A stretch of DNA of 64,000 bases from Candidatus Gallimonas merdae (GCA_904419525.1 CAJFRT010000007.1:104761-168760), one strand, 5' to 3'; shown: positions 53,357-61,862, numbered from the stretch's first letter. Translations and numbers: made by a program. Notes: generated from the letters alone by a model not told the origin.

Positions 53357-54565
53357 CTAAGCCCACGGCCACATGCCGTTGAACCACAGAACCAAAAATA
53401 CAATCCCGGTAAGAACCGCAAGCCCGAACAGGACGGTGATCCCCACCTTGAGCGGAGAAACGGGCGTCTTTCCTGTGACTTTTCCGTTATGTCCGCTGAC
53501 AAAAAAGTGATATAACTTCTTTTTCCAGCCGCAATACCCGACATAGACGGGCAGCAGCAGATACTTATAAGTCGTGTTTCTGCACTGAAAATCCAGGTTG
53601 AACGAAACGACCGTATCGTAATCGTATCGGAAAAGAATGGCCGATTTCAACTGTCCGTGAATGATGCCCTTCGCCTCTTCCCAGCAGGCGAGACCGTCTT
53701 TGGAATACTGTCCGGCCGTATAGCCGCTGAGATATTCCTGACGGTATTCCTTGCTCTCGTTCGTATCGAACGGCTGCAGATCATTCAGCGATTTCTGTCC
53801 GATCTTATCGGAAGCCTGGATCAGGATATCGTCGAAAGACGTGGAATAATTGCCGCGAATGGGGAACGTTACAAGATAGCGCTCCTGCACCGTTCTGCCG
53901 TTCACGCGGCGCGTGCGGTAATGATATTTGCCGAGAACTCCGTTATACCATGCGTCCGTTACCGTGTCAAACGAGAAAGCGGGCATATACATTCCGCTCA
54001 CGTCTTCCGGCTTCGCCCCTTTGCGGAACCTGCGCGGAGCATAGAGCTTTTTATGCGCCCAGTGCTTGACGCGCTTCACCGCATCGTCCTTTGATATGGA
54101 AAACGGAACAACGGCATTCGGTTTCAGCCCAGGCAGTTCGTCTGTGCGCACAATGTTGGTCGTTCCGCAGAACGGGCATCTCTTTGCGATCTCGCCGTTG
54201 GAAAGGATCTCCTGTGCGCCGCAGTTTTCGCAGCGGAATACGTGCGTCTCCTCTCCCCATTCGTTGGTCTGTGACAAGAGACGCTCGAAAGCCTGCTCTT
54301 CGCTCGTCTTTGCCCGCACTTCCACCACGGTATCGCAGTGCTCGCAGTAGAGTTTTCCTTTTTCGGAATCGTAGACCATATTGGCCCCGCAGCAAGGGCA
54401 CTTGGTCACATTGGTCTCATTTTCAACTTCGTCGTCTGCCGTGTAGACGGGTGCCGGCGCGGCCGCCGGTGCGATCTCCTCTTGCGCAGAAGTATCGTCG
54501 AATTCGGAAAAAGGAGAACTTTTGTCTGCCGGAGAATCAAATTCGGAAAACGGAGAATCGGACAT
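53357..54565 (-). CDS. Zinc-ribbon membrane protein (TFIIB-type zinc ribbon; YdjG-like)
   Basis: 402 residues: an acidic, Pro/Ala-rich N-terminal 45 residues, a CPCCGANMVYDSEKGKLYCEHC zinc ribbon (about 57-78), a second ribbon CENCGAQEILSNGEIAKRCPFC (about 110-131), a beta-rich central domain, and one C-terminal membrane helix (about 375-397). The layout resembles YdjG/YdjH of Bacillus, membrane anchors of an SPFH protein complex. It lies 20 bp after the SPFH gene. Confidence 0.75.
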   Translation of the reverse strand: MSDSPFSEFDSPADKSSPFSEFDDTSAQEEIAPAAAPAPVYTADDEVENETNVTKCPCCGANMVYDSEKGKLYCEHCDTVVEVRAKTSEEQAFERLLSQTNEWGEETHVFRCENCGAQEILSNGEIAKRCPFCGTTNIVRTDELPGLKPNAVVPFSISKDDAVKRVKHWAHKKLYAPRRFRKGAKPEDVSGMYMPAFSFDTVTDAWYNGVLGKYHYRTRRVNGRTVQERYLVTFPIRGNYSTSFDDILIQASDKIGQKSLNDLQPFDTNESKEYRQEYLSGYTAGQYSKDGLACWEEAKGIIHGQLKSAILFRYDYDTVVSFNLDFQCRNTTYKYLLLPVYVGYCGWKKKLYHFFVSGHNGKVTGKTPVSPLKVGITVLFGLAVLTGIVFLVLWFNGMWPWA

Positions 54566-54585
54566 ACGGACCTTTCCTCATCTGA

Positions 54586-55674
54586 TCACAGCTTCTGCCC
54601 GCATTCCGGGCAGAACTTGGCGCCCGCTTTGACGGATGCGCCGCACTTCGGACAGGAGGCCTGAAGCGGCTGTCCGCATTCGGGGCAGAACTTGGCGCCC
54701 GCCTTGACGGGTTTTCCGCATTTGGGGCAGACATTGCCGAGAGGCTTCCCGCACTCCGGGCAGAACTTGGCGGATCCGGATACACGCGCCCCGCAGGAAG
54801 GACAGGTTGCACCCTTTTCCTGCGATGCAGGAGCGCTGTTTTGCTGCCGCATCATGTCGCCGAACATATTTCCCATGCCAAAACCGAGGCCCGCGCCCAT
54901 TGTCGCCCCGGCCATGCCGGGATTTTTGGCCGCTTCTTTGAGGGCATCCGCCTGAGCCATGCGCGTATAGACGTCCATATTTCCCCGCATCATGCCGAGA
55001 GAAGTATTTTTGTCGAGCGCTTCCTCCAGTTCTTTGGGAAGAGAGAAATTCTCAAATACAAAATTCGTGAGTTCCAGACCGAGTTTCTCGAAAGTCGGCT
55101 GCATCGCCTTGCGGACGGCGGCACCCAATTCAAGAAGATTCCCCGCCATATCCAGAACAGGGATCCCGCTCTCGCCGATCGCATCGGAAATGGCGCTCAC
55201 GACGATGCTTTTGATATAGCTTGTGATATCGTCCGTCCGGAAAGAGGAATTGGTCCCGGACAGTTCCTGCATGAAGACAAACGCATCCTTTACGCGGAAT
55301 GCATATGTACCGTAGCCGCGGACACGCACGGCGCCGTAATCGGCATCGCGGATAATGATCGGATTGGCAGTCCCCCATTTGCAGTTTGTGAACTGACGCG
55401 TATTGACAAAGTAAATGTCCGAGCGGAAGGGATTTTCAAAGCCATACTTCCAGGACATCAGTTTTGTCAGAATGGGAATGGAGTCCGTATCGAGTTTGTA
55501 AAATCCCGGCTCGAACACGTCAGCCATCTTGCCCTTATGCGCAAAGATCGCAACCTGCGAATCGCGCACCGTGAGCACCGACCCCTTGCTGACATAATCG
55601 TTTTTCATGTCGAATCTGTAGACGATCGTATTTTTGCTGTCGTCCGTCCATTCGATGTTCTTGAGCAATCCCAT
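54586..55674 (-). CDS. SPFH-domain protein with three C-terminal zinc ribbons (YdjI-like)
   Basis: The first 230 residues are an SPFH/band-7-like domain (GSVLTVRDSQVAIFAHKG … DADYGAVRVRGYGTYAFRVKDA). A Met/Gly-rich linker follows, then three consecutive CPxCG…CPECG zinc ribbons ending at the C-terminus. No N-terminal membrane helix is seen, so membrane attachment must come from partners. In Bacillus the related YdjI works with PspA and YdjG/YdjH in envelope stress. ATG at 55674 has AGAGGTG. Confidence 0.82.
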   Translation of the reverse strand: MGLLKNIEWTDDSKNTIVYRFDMKNDYVSKGSVLTVRDSQVAIFAHKGKMADVFEPGFYKLDTDSIPILTKLMSWKYGFENPFRSDIYFVNTRQFTNCKWGTANPIIIRDADYGAVRVRGYGTYAFRVKDAFVFMQELSGTNSSFRTDDITSYIKSIVVSAISDAIGESGIPVLDMAGNLLELGAAVRKAMQPTFEKLGLELTNFVFENFSLPKELEEALDKNTSLGMMRGNMDVYTRMAQADALKEAAKNPGMAGATMGAGLGFGMGNMFGDMMRQQNSAPASQEKGATCPSCGARVSGSAKFCPECGKPLGNVCPKCGKPVKAGAKFCPECGQPLQASCPKCGASVKAGAKFCPECGQKL

Positions 55675-55772
55675 AAGCACACCTCTGTGAATCTCTTGGT
55701 TGTCGGCTTTGATTATATCATGTTTTCTTCCCTATGTCAAGAGCCGATCGATAATTCGCTGTACAAATAAAG

Positions 55773-55793
55773 CGGAACCCCGTCAGGGTTCCG
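55773..55793 (-). terminator. Terminator after spoVAE
   Basis: CGGAACCC-CGTCA-GGGTTCCG hairpin ten bases after the spoVAE stop, followed on the minus strand by CTTTATTTG. Confidence 0.65.
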
Positions 55794-55802
55794 CCGATGC
55801 GC

Positions 55803-56180
55803 TCAGTTATGCTTGGTATGAGAACGGAAAACAAGCGATGCAAGAAAGGAAAAAACAACTGCCGCCGAAACGCCCGCGCTTGCAGCGGCAAGCGCACCCG
55901 TAAGCGCTTCAAAGAGTCCCTCCTGCGCACCCCGCATCGCGCCGCTGGCCAGAAGATACCCGAATCCCGATATGGGGACAGTCGCCCCTGCACCCGCCCA
56001 TTCGACGAGCGGCTGATAAATCCCGAATGCCGTCAGCACGATCCCTGCCAGCATAAATATGACAAGGATCTTTCCCGCAGTCAGATCCGTAAAATTGATG
56101 ACCACCTGTGCAATGGCGCAGATGAGACCGCCCACCGCAAATGCCTTCAGAAACGCCAACAGAATTTCCACTGCTTCCAT
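55803..56180 (-). CDS. spoVAE: Stage V sporulation protein AE (SpoVAE/AEb)
   Basis: 125 residues with three to four membrane helices; FAVGGLICAIAQVVINFTDLTAGKILVIFMLAGI and the GAMRGAQEGLFEALTGAL region match the SpoVAC/SpoVAEb family, part of the channel that moves dipicolinic acid into the forespore and out on germination. SD GGGGG precedes the ATG. It directly follows the spoVAD fragment, as in normal spoVA operons. Confidence 0.9.
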   Translation of the reverse strand: MEAVEILLAFLKAFAVGGLICAIAQVVINFTDLTAGKILVIFMLAGIVLTAFGIYQPLVEWAGAGATVPISGFGYLLASGAMRGAQEGLFEALTGALAAASAGVSAAVVFSFLASLVFRSHTKHN

Positions 56181-56194
56181 CTGAATATCCCCCT

Positions 56195-56584
56195 TTACCG
56201 TTCCAACGTGACTGCGTGCGCAATACAGGGAATGCTCTCCCCCTGACCTGAGGAGACCGTAGACAGAAGCGCTCCCGTTGCGACAAACAGAATGCGCCGG
56301 ATCGTCCCCGCCATCATTTTCGCATGAAGGTAGGAATTGAGCACGACGGCAGAACAGCCCGCTCCGCTTCCTCCCTGAAATTCATCTTCCAGAACATTGT
56401 AGACGATCTCGCCGCAATCCACATGATTTTCTGAAATGTCCAATCCTTTTTCCCATGTCAGGTCCTTCAGGATCCGGCTTCCGAGCGCCCCGAGATCCCC
56501 TGTCACGATCAGATCGTAGGCTTCCGGCTCTTCCCCTGTCTCACGGAAATGCGCAAGGATGGTGTCCGCCGCGGCAGGGGGCAT
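56195..56584 (-). pseudogene. spoVAD: spoVAD, C-terminal 129 residues only
   Basis: The translated piece (…AADTILAHFRETG…YDLIVTGDLGALGS…ENHVDCGEIVYN…GGSGAGCSAVV…GALLSTVSSGQGESIPCIAHAV) is the unmistakable C-terminal part of SpoVAD, a thiolase-fold protein of about 340 residues. Homology begins abruptly at an internal Met (56582-56584); two codons further the frame reads TGA, and all sequence beyond is AT-rich and unrelated. The missing 210 N-terminal codons and spoVAC should lie to the right but are not found up to 64000. No SD precedes the Met. As it stands it encodes no functional SpoVAD. Confidence 0.88.
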
Positions 56585-57000
56585 TTGTCAAGAAGTTCTA
56601 CACTATTTTTCGCAAAAAAGTTCAAAAATCCGCGATTATGGGCTCATTTTCGGCATTTTAAGTGTTTTTGAAAATCGGGAGTTGCTCAAGCAAAAGCTAA
56701 ATCAGGCTTTTAAACCTTGATTCGTCACTCGTGAAAACAAGTTTTTTAGCGTTTTTTGATGGGTTTCACAAAATGCAAAAATATGCATATTTTGACTATT
56801 TTTATACACAGAAAAGATGCTCAAAAAATACTTTCTGGACATCATTTTTCCTTACCGAAAATGCTCAAAACCACAGGAATTGTTCATCAAAACAACAGTT
56901 GCAAGTTGATAGGTAATGATAAATCGACTAAAACGGTGTAAAAACTACCAAAATATGGCAAATCCAGATGTGATTATGTACTTTCCAATATTTACCAAAT
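56585..57000. other. Non-coding left end of the element
   Basis: About 415 bp of AT-rich sequence without a credible gene: short frames lack SDs. It contains a 16-bp perfect palindrome AAAATATGCATATTTT (56777-56792). Its position between the spoVAD break and the recombinases is where recombinase-binding attachment sequences would be expected. Confidence 0.5.
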
Positions 57001-57023
57001 GTACCTATGTACCCTGCCATTGG

Positions 57024-57143
57024 TATAATCTACCCACGGTAAGAGATGCTATAACTTTTAACAGCAAATCAACATTTTACAAGGAGGTCACACTATCTCT
57101 TACAAACGTCACCGGTAAGGAGTTCCAACACAGGAACTCCTTA
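57024..57143 (+). ncRNA. Promoter, orphan SD and terminator without an ORF
   Basis: An extended -10 (TGGTATAAT, TATAAT at 57024-57029) is followed by a strong SD AAGGAGG (57081-57087) but no ATG, GTG or TTG at suitable distance; a hairpin GTAAGGAGTTCC/GGAACTCCTTAC (57115-57144) with TTTTAT follows. It may yield an RNA of about 110 nt convergent with the recombinase operon, or be the shell of a gene whose coding part was lost. The hairpin also ends the recombinase transcript. Confidence 0.4.
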
Positions 57144-57146
57144 CTT

Positions 57147-58820
57147 TTATATTGCCGTTCTTTCCTCTGATGTACCCTCTTCCGAACTTTCAGAGATATA
57201 CTTCAAAGTTTCACCGATCTCGTCCGCAAACTTTAAGGTTATCTCAATTCGATCCGTGGCGTAGACATCTATTCTGTCCACAAACGCATCGAGGAGTTCT
57301 TTGGTGACTTTATTGAAATACTTATTTGAGACAAAGTCTGAAAGTAAGGAATCCTTTGACTGTACACATTCAGGAGCACTGTCGTCATCCGAATTATCGG
57401 TCGGGACATTAAGCGATTGAATCGCGATCTCGATACGTTCCTTTTCGCCCAGATATTCTTCCAATGTTAAATGCCCCTCCTTGTACTTCGCGTAAAGTTC
57501 CGTCTTTTCAATTTGCAGCTTTTGCTGTTTGGACAGCCGTTTGACTTTTCTCTTTCTGAGTTTCTCTTCCTCTTTCATTTTTTTGTCCAACAGTTTCTGC
57601 TTCAATGCGATCAAGTCGGAACAAAGCCTTAAGTAGTTATTGAGGACTGCCAGCACAATCGCCTCTACCTGCTCAACACGCATCCGTTTTGCCTCACACA
57701 ATCCTTTCTTCTTATAGGCAACTTTACAAACAAAATAATAGCGATTCACCTTTTGCGACGAATTTATAACCGACATCGCCGAGCTGCATTGTCCGCAGAA
57801 AAGCTTGCCCGCAAAAACGTTACGAAACGTCGGTAACGAGTGACTCCTATAGTTCTGTCTGATAAGCCGCTGCACCTCGTCAAACATTGACTGCGGAATA
57901 ATTGCTTCATGCGTATTCTCGACCTTTATCCATTCATCCTCATTCGTTTCTATTATTTTCTTGCTTTTATAAGAGATTTTACGCCGCTTCCCTTGCACCA
58001 GACAGCCAGTATAAACTTCGTTTGTCAAGATCCGTTTCACTGTACTGTCTTTCCAAAAGGAAACATTTATTTTTTTGCCGGGAATGAATAGATTTTCACC
58101 CTTCGATTTTTTGTATTCCAAAGGCGTCATAACCCCGTTTTCGGACAATTCCTGCGAAATAGCATAAATGTTTTGTGACTCCAGATACCTTTTGAAAATA
58201 TATCTTACTATCTCGGCAGGCTCTTCATCAATAATCAAATGATGAAAGTCAAGTGGATCTTTTTTATATCCATAAGAACAAAAGGCACCGAGAAATTCAC
58301 CTCGTTTGCGTCTTACATTCGATGCGGAGATGACCTTTTTGGATAGATCCCTGCTATACTCTGAATGCATGATATTCTTGAACGATATCTCAAGGTTATT
58401 TACTGATTCGGGCCTTTCATAGGAATCAACATGGTCGTTCACGGAAATAAAGCGAATGTTGTAAAACGGGAAAATTATAAAGATATATTTACCCGATTCT
58501 TCATCATTACGCGCTAATCTGGATAAGTCCTTGATTATGATACAGTTGATCACACCGTCCTCAAAAGCTTGCTTTAGCCTCTGAAACTCAGGACGTTCCA
58601 TGTCCGTTCCGCTGTATCCGTCATCCACAAAATAATCATACAGTTCGATGTCGGAATGACCCCGCAAAAATTTTTCGATCATCTGCTTTTGCGCAAGTAC
58701 GCTCTGAGAGCTGTCCGTATACTCCTTATCTTCCTTTGACAAGCGGACGTAACATCCGGCTTTCCATTGAATTACCTTCTGCAGAAGCAAATCCTGATTG
58801 TACCTGCTTTTTCTGCTCAT
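57147..58820 (-). CDS. Large serine recombinase 1
   Basis: 557 residues. The N-terminal resolvase domain has the catalytic Ser in CYVRLSKEDKE (about 28), DGYSGTDMERPEFQRL and IIIKDLSRLARN. The recombinase domain follows (GYKKDPLDFHHLIIDEEPAEIVRYIFKRYL), then a zinc ribbon (LFCGQCSSAM…FVCKVAYKKKGLCEAKRM) and a Lys/Glu coiled coil. Such enzymes cut att sites with 2-nt overhangs to integrate or excise DNA. Start ATG (GGAGGG SD) sits 1 bp after the stop of recombinase 2, so both are made from one transcript running towards the spoVAD fragment. Only about distantly related to recombinase 2. Confidence 0.93.
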   Translation of the reverse strand: MSRKSRYNQDLLLQKVIQWKAGCYVRLSKEDKEYTDSSQSVLAQKQMIEKFLRGHSDIELYDYFVDDGYSGTDMERPEFQRLKQAFEDGVINCIIIKDLSRLARNDEESGKYIFIIFPFYNIRFISVNDHVDSYERPESVNNLEISFKNIMHSEYSRDLSKKVISASNVRRKRGEFLGAFCSYGYKKDPLDFHHLIIDEEPAEIVRYIFKRYLESQNIYAISQELSENGVMTPLEYKKSKGENLFIPGKKINVSFWKDSTVKRILTNEVYTGCLVQGKRRKISYKSKKIIETNEDEWIKVENTHEAIIPQSMFDEVQRLIRQNYRSHSLPTFRNVFAGKLFCGQCSSAMSVINSSQKVNRYYFVCKVAYKKKGLCEAKRMRVEQVEAIVLAVLNNYLRLCSDLIALKQKLLDKKMKEEEKLRKRKVKRLSKQQKLQIEKTELYAKYKEGHLTLEEYLGEKERIEIAIQSLNVPTDNSDDDSAPECVQSKDSLLSDFVSNKYFNKVTKELLDAFVDRIDVYATDRIEITLKFADEIGETLKYISESSEEGTSEERTAI

Positions 58821-58821
58821 A

Positions 58822-60534
58822 TCATCCCTCCGATGCCGCCTGAACAGCGGTGGACATACCTTGCATCACGGCGCTTTCCAGAACTCTGCTTTCGTGAGAC
58901 AATACATAGTCCATAACTGCCTCATATTCGTCGCGGTATTTCATCACTATTTCAATGCGGTTATCCTCATACACATAGACATTATCTATGAGCGCACTGA
59001 CAATCTCACGTGAAAGTTCCGCAATGTTCTTGTATCTCTTGAAATTGCTGATAAAAGCATTCTCCTGCACATCTCCTTTCCCGATCTCGTCGATCTTTAC
59101 TTCAAGGTCTGCAATGGCACTCTCGATTTGCGCGATTTTAATTTCGTATTTGTTCCGAAAAGTTTCGTACTCGGCCTGGTCGATAAGCCCGGATTTAAAA
59201 TCAGGGTAAAGCTCTTCTCTTAGCTTTTTGTATTTCGTCAATTCGGCAAGATGCCTTTCTTTCTGCCGCATCAGCGAACTTATCCTCTTTTCTCGCTCTG
59301 GATGGCTGTTTATCGTGCAGATAATTGGCTCAATATCTACTGCAAAAGCAATGTTCATTTTTAAGAACTCTAATACCGCACGTTCAACCTTTTCAGCAGA
59401 AATCGTATGCTTGGAACACGCATTGCGGTCTCTGTTTTTATAAGTTGAACAGATAAAATAATGATAATCTTTCCATCCATTGTTGAGCGTTTTTCGAATC
59501 ATGCCGCGTTTACAGTCTCCGCATTTAATGAAGCCAGAAAGCGCATGCATCTCCTTTGTCTTGGGCGAAACATAGGTATCACGGGAAAGCAGATCTTCTG
59601 CCCTTTTGAAATCCTCCCTGCTGATTATTGCCTCATGCGTATCAGCCACAATTATCCTCTTTTCAGGCTCGACTGCTCGGCACTTCTGTATGCGATAGCT
59701 GATATTGTTCATGATGTTCTGAACCATATCCCCCACATACATTCTGTTTGTCAGGATTCTCCGCACCGTTCGCTGCGTCCACGTAGATTCGCTCGTAACT
59801 TTCGAAGGACTGTATTTCGGATACTTTCTCTTTTTATATAACGCAGGAGTCAGGATATTCCCCTCATTCAAGCTTTTCACGATTCCGCGGATACTTTCTC
59901 CGGATATAAACCTTCTGAAAATTGTTCTAACTACTTCCGCAGCCTCTGGATCTACTACAAGCTTATGGTAATCCTCTTTGCTCTTCTCGTAACCGTAGCA
60001 AGGGAAAGAGCCTATATACTCACCGTTTTCCCTGCGAATTGTCAGAGAACTTTTTACTTTTACAGAAATATCCCTGCAATACTCGTCATTGATCAGGTTC
60101 TTGAATTTTGTCGATAAGGCGTCCAGAGATTCCGGATCGAGATAGCTGTCGACATTATCATTGATGCAGATGAAGCGCGTCTTAAGATAAGGGAAAACGA
60201 CATTCAGGTAACTGCCTATTTCGATACAATTTCGGCCAAAACGCGATAAATCTTTGACAATGATACAATCGATTTTCTTCGCGCGTAAATCAGCCTCCAT
60301 CCTTTTAAATTCAGGACGGTCGAAGTTTGTTCCGGTCCAGCCGTCATCAATATAGATGTCGTACACTTTAATATCCGGATTAGAGTTAATAAAGTCAAGT
60401 AACAACTCCCTTTGCGAAGAAATGCTTTCACTCTCATATTTGTCGTCATCTCTTGACAGACGCAAATAAAGAGCAGCATTCCATACGCGTGAGGGATGCT
60501 GCTCTTTTCTCATCTTTGTGACATATTTCACCAT
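58822..60534 (-). CDS. Large serine recombinase 2
   Basis: 570 residues from the ATG at 60534 (SD GAGG). Catalytic Ser in LYLRLSRDDDKYESESIS, then DGWTGTNFDRPEFKRM, IIVKDLSRFGRN, a recombinase domain (GYEKSKEDYHKLVVDPEAAEVVRTIFRRF), zinc ribbon FIKCGDCKRGM…FICSTYKNRDRNACSKH and coiled coil. Complete catalytic and zinc residues in both proteins suggest both are active, possibly acting together as in elements with paired recombinases. Confidence 0.93.
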   Translation of the reverse strand: MVKYVTKMRKEQHPSRVWNAALYLRLSRDDDKYESESISSQRELLLDFINSNPDIKVYDIYIDDGWTGTNFDRPEFKRMEADLRAKKIDCIIVKDLSRFGRNCIEIGSYLNVVFPYLKTRFICINDNVDSYLDPESLDALSTKFKNLINDEYCRDISVKVKSSLTIRRENGEYIGSFPCYGYEKSKEDYHKLVVDPEAAEVVRTIFRRFISGESIRGIVKSLNEGNILTPALYKKRKYPKYSPSKVTSESTWTQRTVRRILTNRMYVGDMVQNIMNNISYRIQKCRAVEPEKRIIVADTHEAIISREDFKRAEDLLSRDTYVSPKTKEMHALSGFIKCGDCKRGMIRKTLNNGWKDYHYFICSTYKNRDRNACSKHTISAEKVERAVLEFLKMNIAFAVDIEPIICTINSHPEREKRISSLMRQKERHLAELTKYKKLREELYPDFKSGLIDQAEYETFRNKYEIKIAQIESAIADLEVKIDEIGKGDVQENAFISNFKRYKNIAELSREIVSALIDNVYVYEDNRIEIVMKYRDEYEAVMDYVLSHESRVLESAVMQGMSTAVQAASEG

Positions 60535-60585
60535 AACATACACCTCATATTCAGGCGGATGCTATGAACTTTTAACAACGCGCTT

Positions 60586-60614
60586 ATTATATCATACCGC
60601 CCTAAAAAAATCAA
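60586..60614 (-). promoter_or_regulatory. Promoter of the recombinase pair
   Basis: TTGATT (60609-60614), 17 bp, TATAAT (60586-60591) on the minus strand, with a leader of about 45 nt before recombinase 2. Confidence 0.7.
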
Positions 60615-60631
60615 TACTTTCGTCACACTTT

Positions 60632-60886
60632 TCAAATTCCTAAATTTTCCATTATTAGGTTTTCTATTGCTTTTTGCAATGTAACGCCACTCTCTCGGAA
60701 AGATATCTTTACAATGACGTCACCGACCTTAAATAAATATGGATTCTTGATCTGCCGCAAAAACTCTTCCATGCGAACCTCTTTCGGTTTGCTTTGATCA
60801 ATCTGTACAGTTGAAATATCGACAAGCTTTGTTTTGTCGCATTTAAATTTCAAATAATCCATCGGACTTAATGCTTTATCGGACAC
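60632..60886 (-). CDS. Small element protein, DUF6870-like
   Basis: A frame open from 60964; the GTG at 60886 with GGGTGG just upstream gives an 84-residue protein (VSDKALSPMDYLKF…RMEEFLRQIKNPYLFKVGDVIVKISF…GVTLQKAIENLIMENLG). The E-x2-V-x-R-M-x3-L-x-Q-I-K-N-P-Y core is found in small proteins upstream of serine recombinases in clostridial mobile elements; function unknown, perhaps a recombination directionality factor or regulator. Confidence 0.65.
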   Translation of the reverse strand: MSDKALSPMDYLKFKCDKTKLVDISTVQIDQSKPKEVRMEEFLRQIKNPYLFKVGDVIVKISFRESGVTLQKAIENLIMENLGI

Positions 60887-60972
60887 ATTACCACCCCGTC
60901 TCAAATATTTTCCATAAATTTGCAGCTTTATACATGCCATATCGTTACAGGCATACCTGCGCAATATAAAAT

Positions 60973-60999
60973 ATCCTTCCCCGCATTTCGGAGAAGGAT
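60973..60999 (-). terminator. Terminator of the regulatory genes of the element
   Basis: ATCCTTC/GAAGGAT arms extended by CC/GG inside, followed on the minus strand by ATTTTATATT. Confidence 0.65.
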
Positions 61000-61020
61000 A
61001 GAATTATGGATATTATGAGT

Positions 61021-61173
61021 TTAACATTCTTCCGCGTGCAATGTATACGCTTTTTCCCGCCATGTTATTGTCAATTCATCGTTAATATTACAGCATAAAT
61101 TAACCATTTTGGTTAAACTTAAATGTGCTAAAGTCTTCCCGGTCTTAGATTCGTTTGATTCCCTGCTCATCAT
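61021..61173 (-). CDS. Small 50-residue protein coupled to the sigma-like gene
   Basis: ATG at 61173 overlaps the stop codon of the sigma-like gene (ATGA), and the frame runs 50 codons to TAA at 61021-61023. The product is basic N-terminally and contains CC…DELTITWREKAYTLHAEEC, i.e. three Cys and a strand-like core. The 4-bp overlap and the terminator just after it argue that it is translated. Role unknown. Confidence 0.55.
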   Translation of the reverse strand: MMSRESNESKTGKTLAHLSLTKMVNLCCNINDELTITWREKAYTLHAEEC

Positions 61174-61565
61174 TTAGTTTGCAACGCTGCTCGTAAATCC
61201 TTTAAAGCAAGAGATCTTTGATTGTAAATATGCTGAACAGAGCATCTCAAATTGGCAGCAATTTCCTCTGGGGGCAGTTCATGGATAAAAAGCATTTCAA
61301 GCACTTCCCTACGCTTTGGAGGAAGATTTAAAATCGCTTCATTCAATAGCTTGTTTTCAAAATCAAAAGCACAATCCAATTCTATCCACTCATCCGAACA
61401 ACATGACGATGGACACGTTTCTATAACTTCCTCCAACGGCAATTCTCTTAATTGACTTTTCAAATGGCGTATATAATCTATTTTAGTATGTTTAACAACA
61501 ATTTTGATCCATGCTGTAAATCTATAAAAAATTATCCCCTCATACTGTTCTACCTTAGTCCTCAA
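61170..61565 (-). CDS. Sigma-70 region 4-type regulator (Tn916 Orf7-like)
   Basis: 131 residues. The C-terminal half is a sigma region 4 helix-turn-helix (LNEAILNLPPKRREVLEMLFIHELPPEEIAANLRCSVQHIYNQRSLALKDLR); the N-terminal half has the YEGIIFYRFTAWIKIVVKHTKIDYIRH helix seen in sigma-like proteins of conjugative transposons. TTG start with GGGGGG SD. Probably activates mobility genes of the element. Confidence 0.85.
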   Translation of the reverse strand: MRTKVEQYEGIIFYRFTAWIKIVVKHTKIDYIRHLKSQLRELPLEEVIETCPSSCCSDEWIELDCAFDFENKLLNEAILNLPPKRREVLEMLFIHELPPEEIAANLRCSVQHIYNQRSLALKDLRAALQTK

Positions 61566-61582
61566 TTTTCCCCCCTAATTAT

Positions 61583-61648
61583 TTACAATGAGGCACAAAG
61601 TTTTTCTTTGCTATTTTTTGTAAAACCCTTACCTAGATATTTGCGCAT
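61583..61648 (-). CDS. Possible 21-residue leader peptide
   Basis: ATG at 61648 after AAGGA, ending in TAA at 61583-61585 just before the sigma-like gene; product MRKYLGKGFTKNSKEKLCAS L, strongly basic. It may be a leader peptide controlling the downstream gene, but length alone does not prove coding. Confidence 0.35.
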   Translation of the reverse strand: MRKYLGKGFTKNSKEKLCASL

Positions 61649-61820
61649 GAGGATTCCTTTTTTACTTTTAATAGTCAATTGGCTATGACAAATTTTTAAT
61701 TATCAGAAGATCAAACTCAAAAATATTCAAACCTCAGCGGCTGTCGCTATATTTAGATTATAATAATTTTATTCGTAATAAAAATAAATATTTTTGCCGA
61801 TAATTAGATTTTATTGTAAA
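61649..61820. other. AT-rich spacer with a likely promoter for the sigma-like gene
   Basis: No ORF recognised. TATAAT occurs on the minus strand at about 61760 in an ATTATTATAATC context, a plausible -10 for the transcript containing the leader peptide and sigma-like gene; no clear -35. Confidence 0.4.
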
Positions 61821-61862
61821 AACCCCCGGCAAATAGAATGGTTAATCTATTTGCCGGGGGTT
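61821..61862 (-). terminator. Strong terminator after the Orf8-like gene
   Basis: Perfect 17-bp arms (61821-61837 and 61846-61862; AACCCCCGGCAAATAGA and its complement) around an 8-nt loop, followed on the minus strand by TTTACAAT. Confidence 0.88.
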
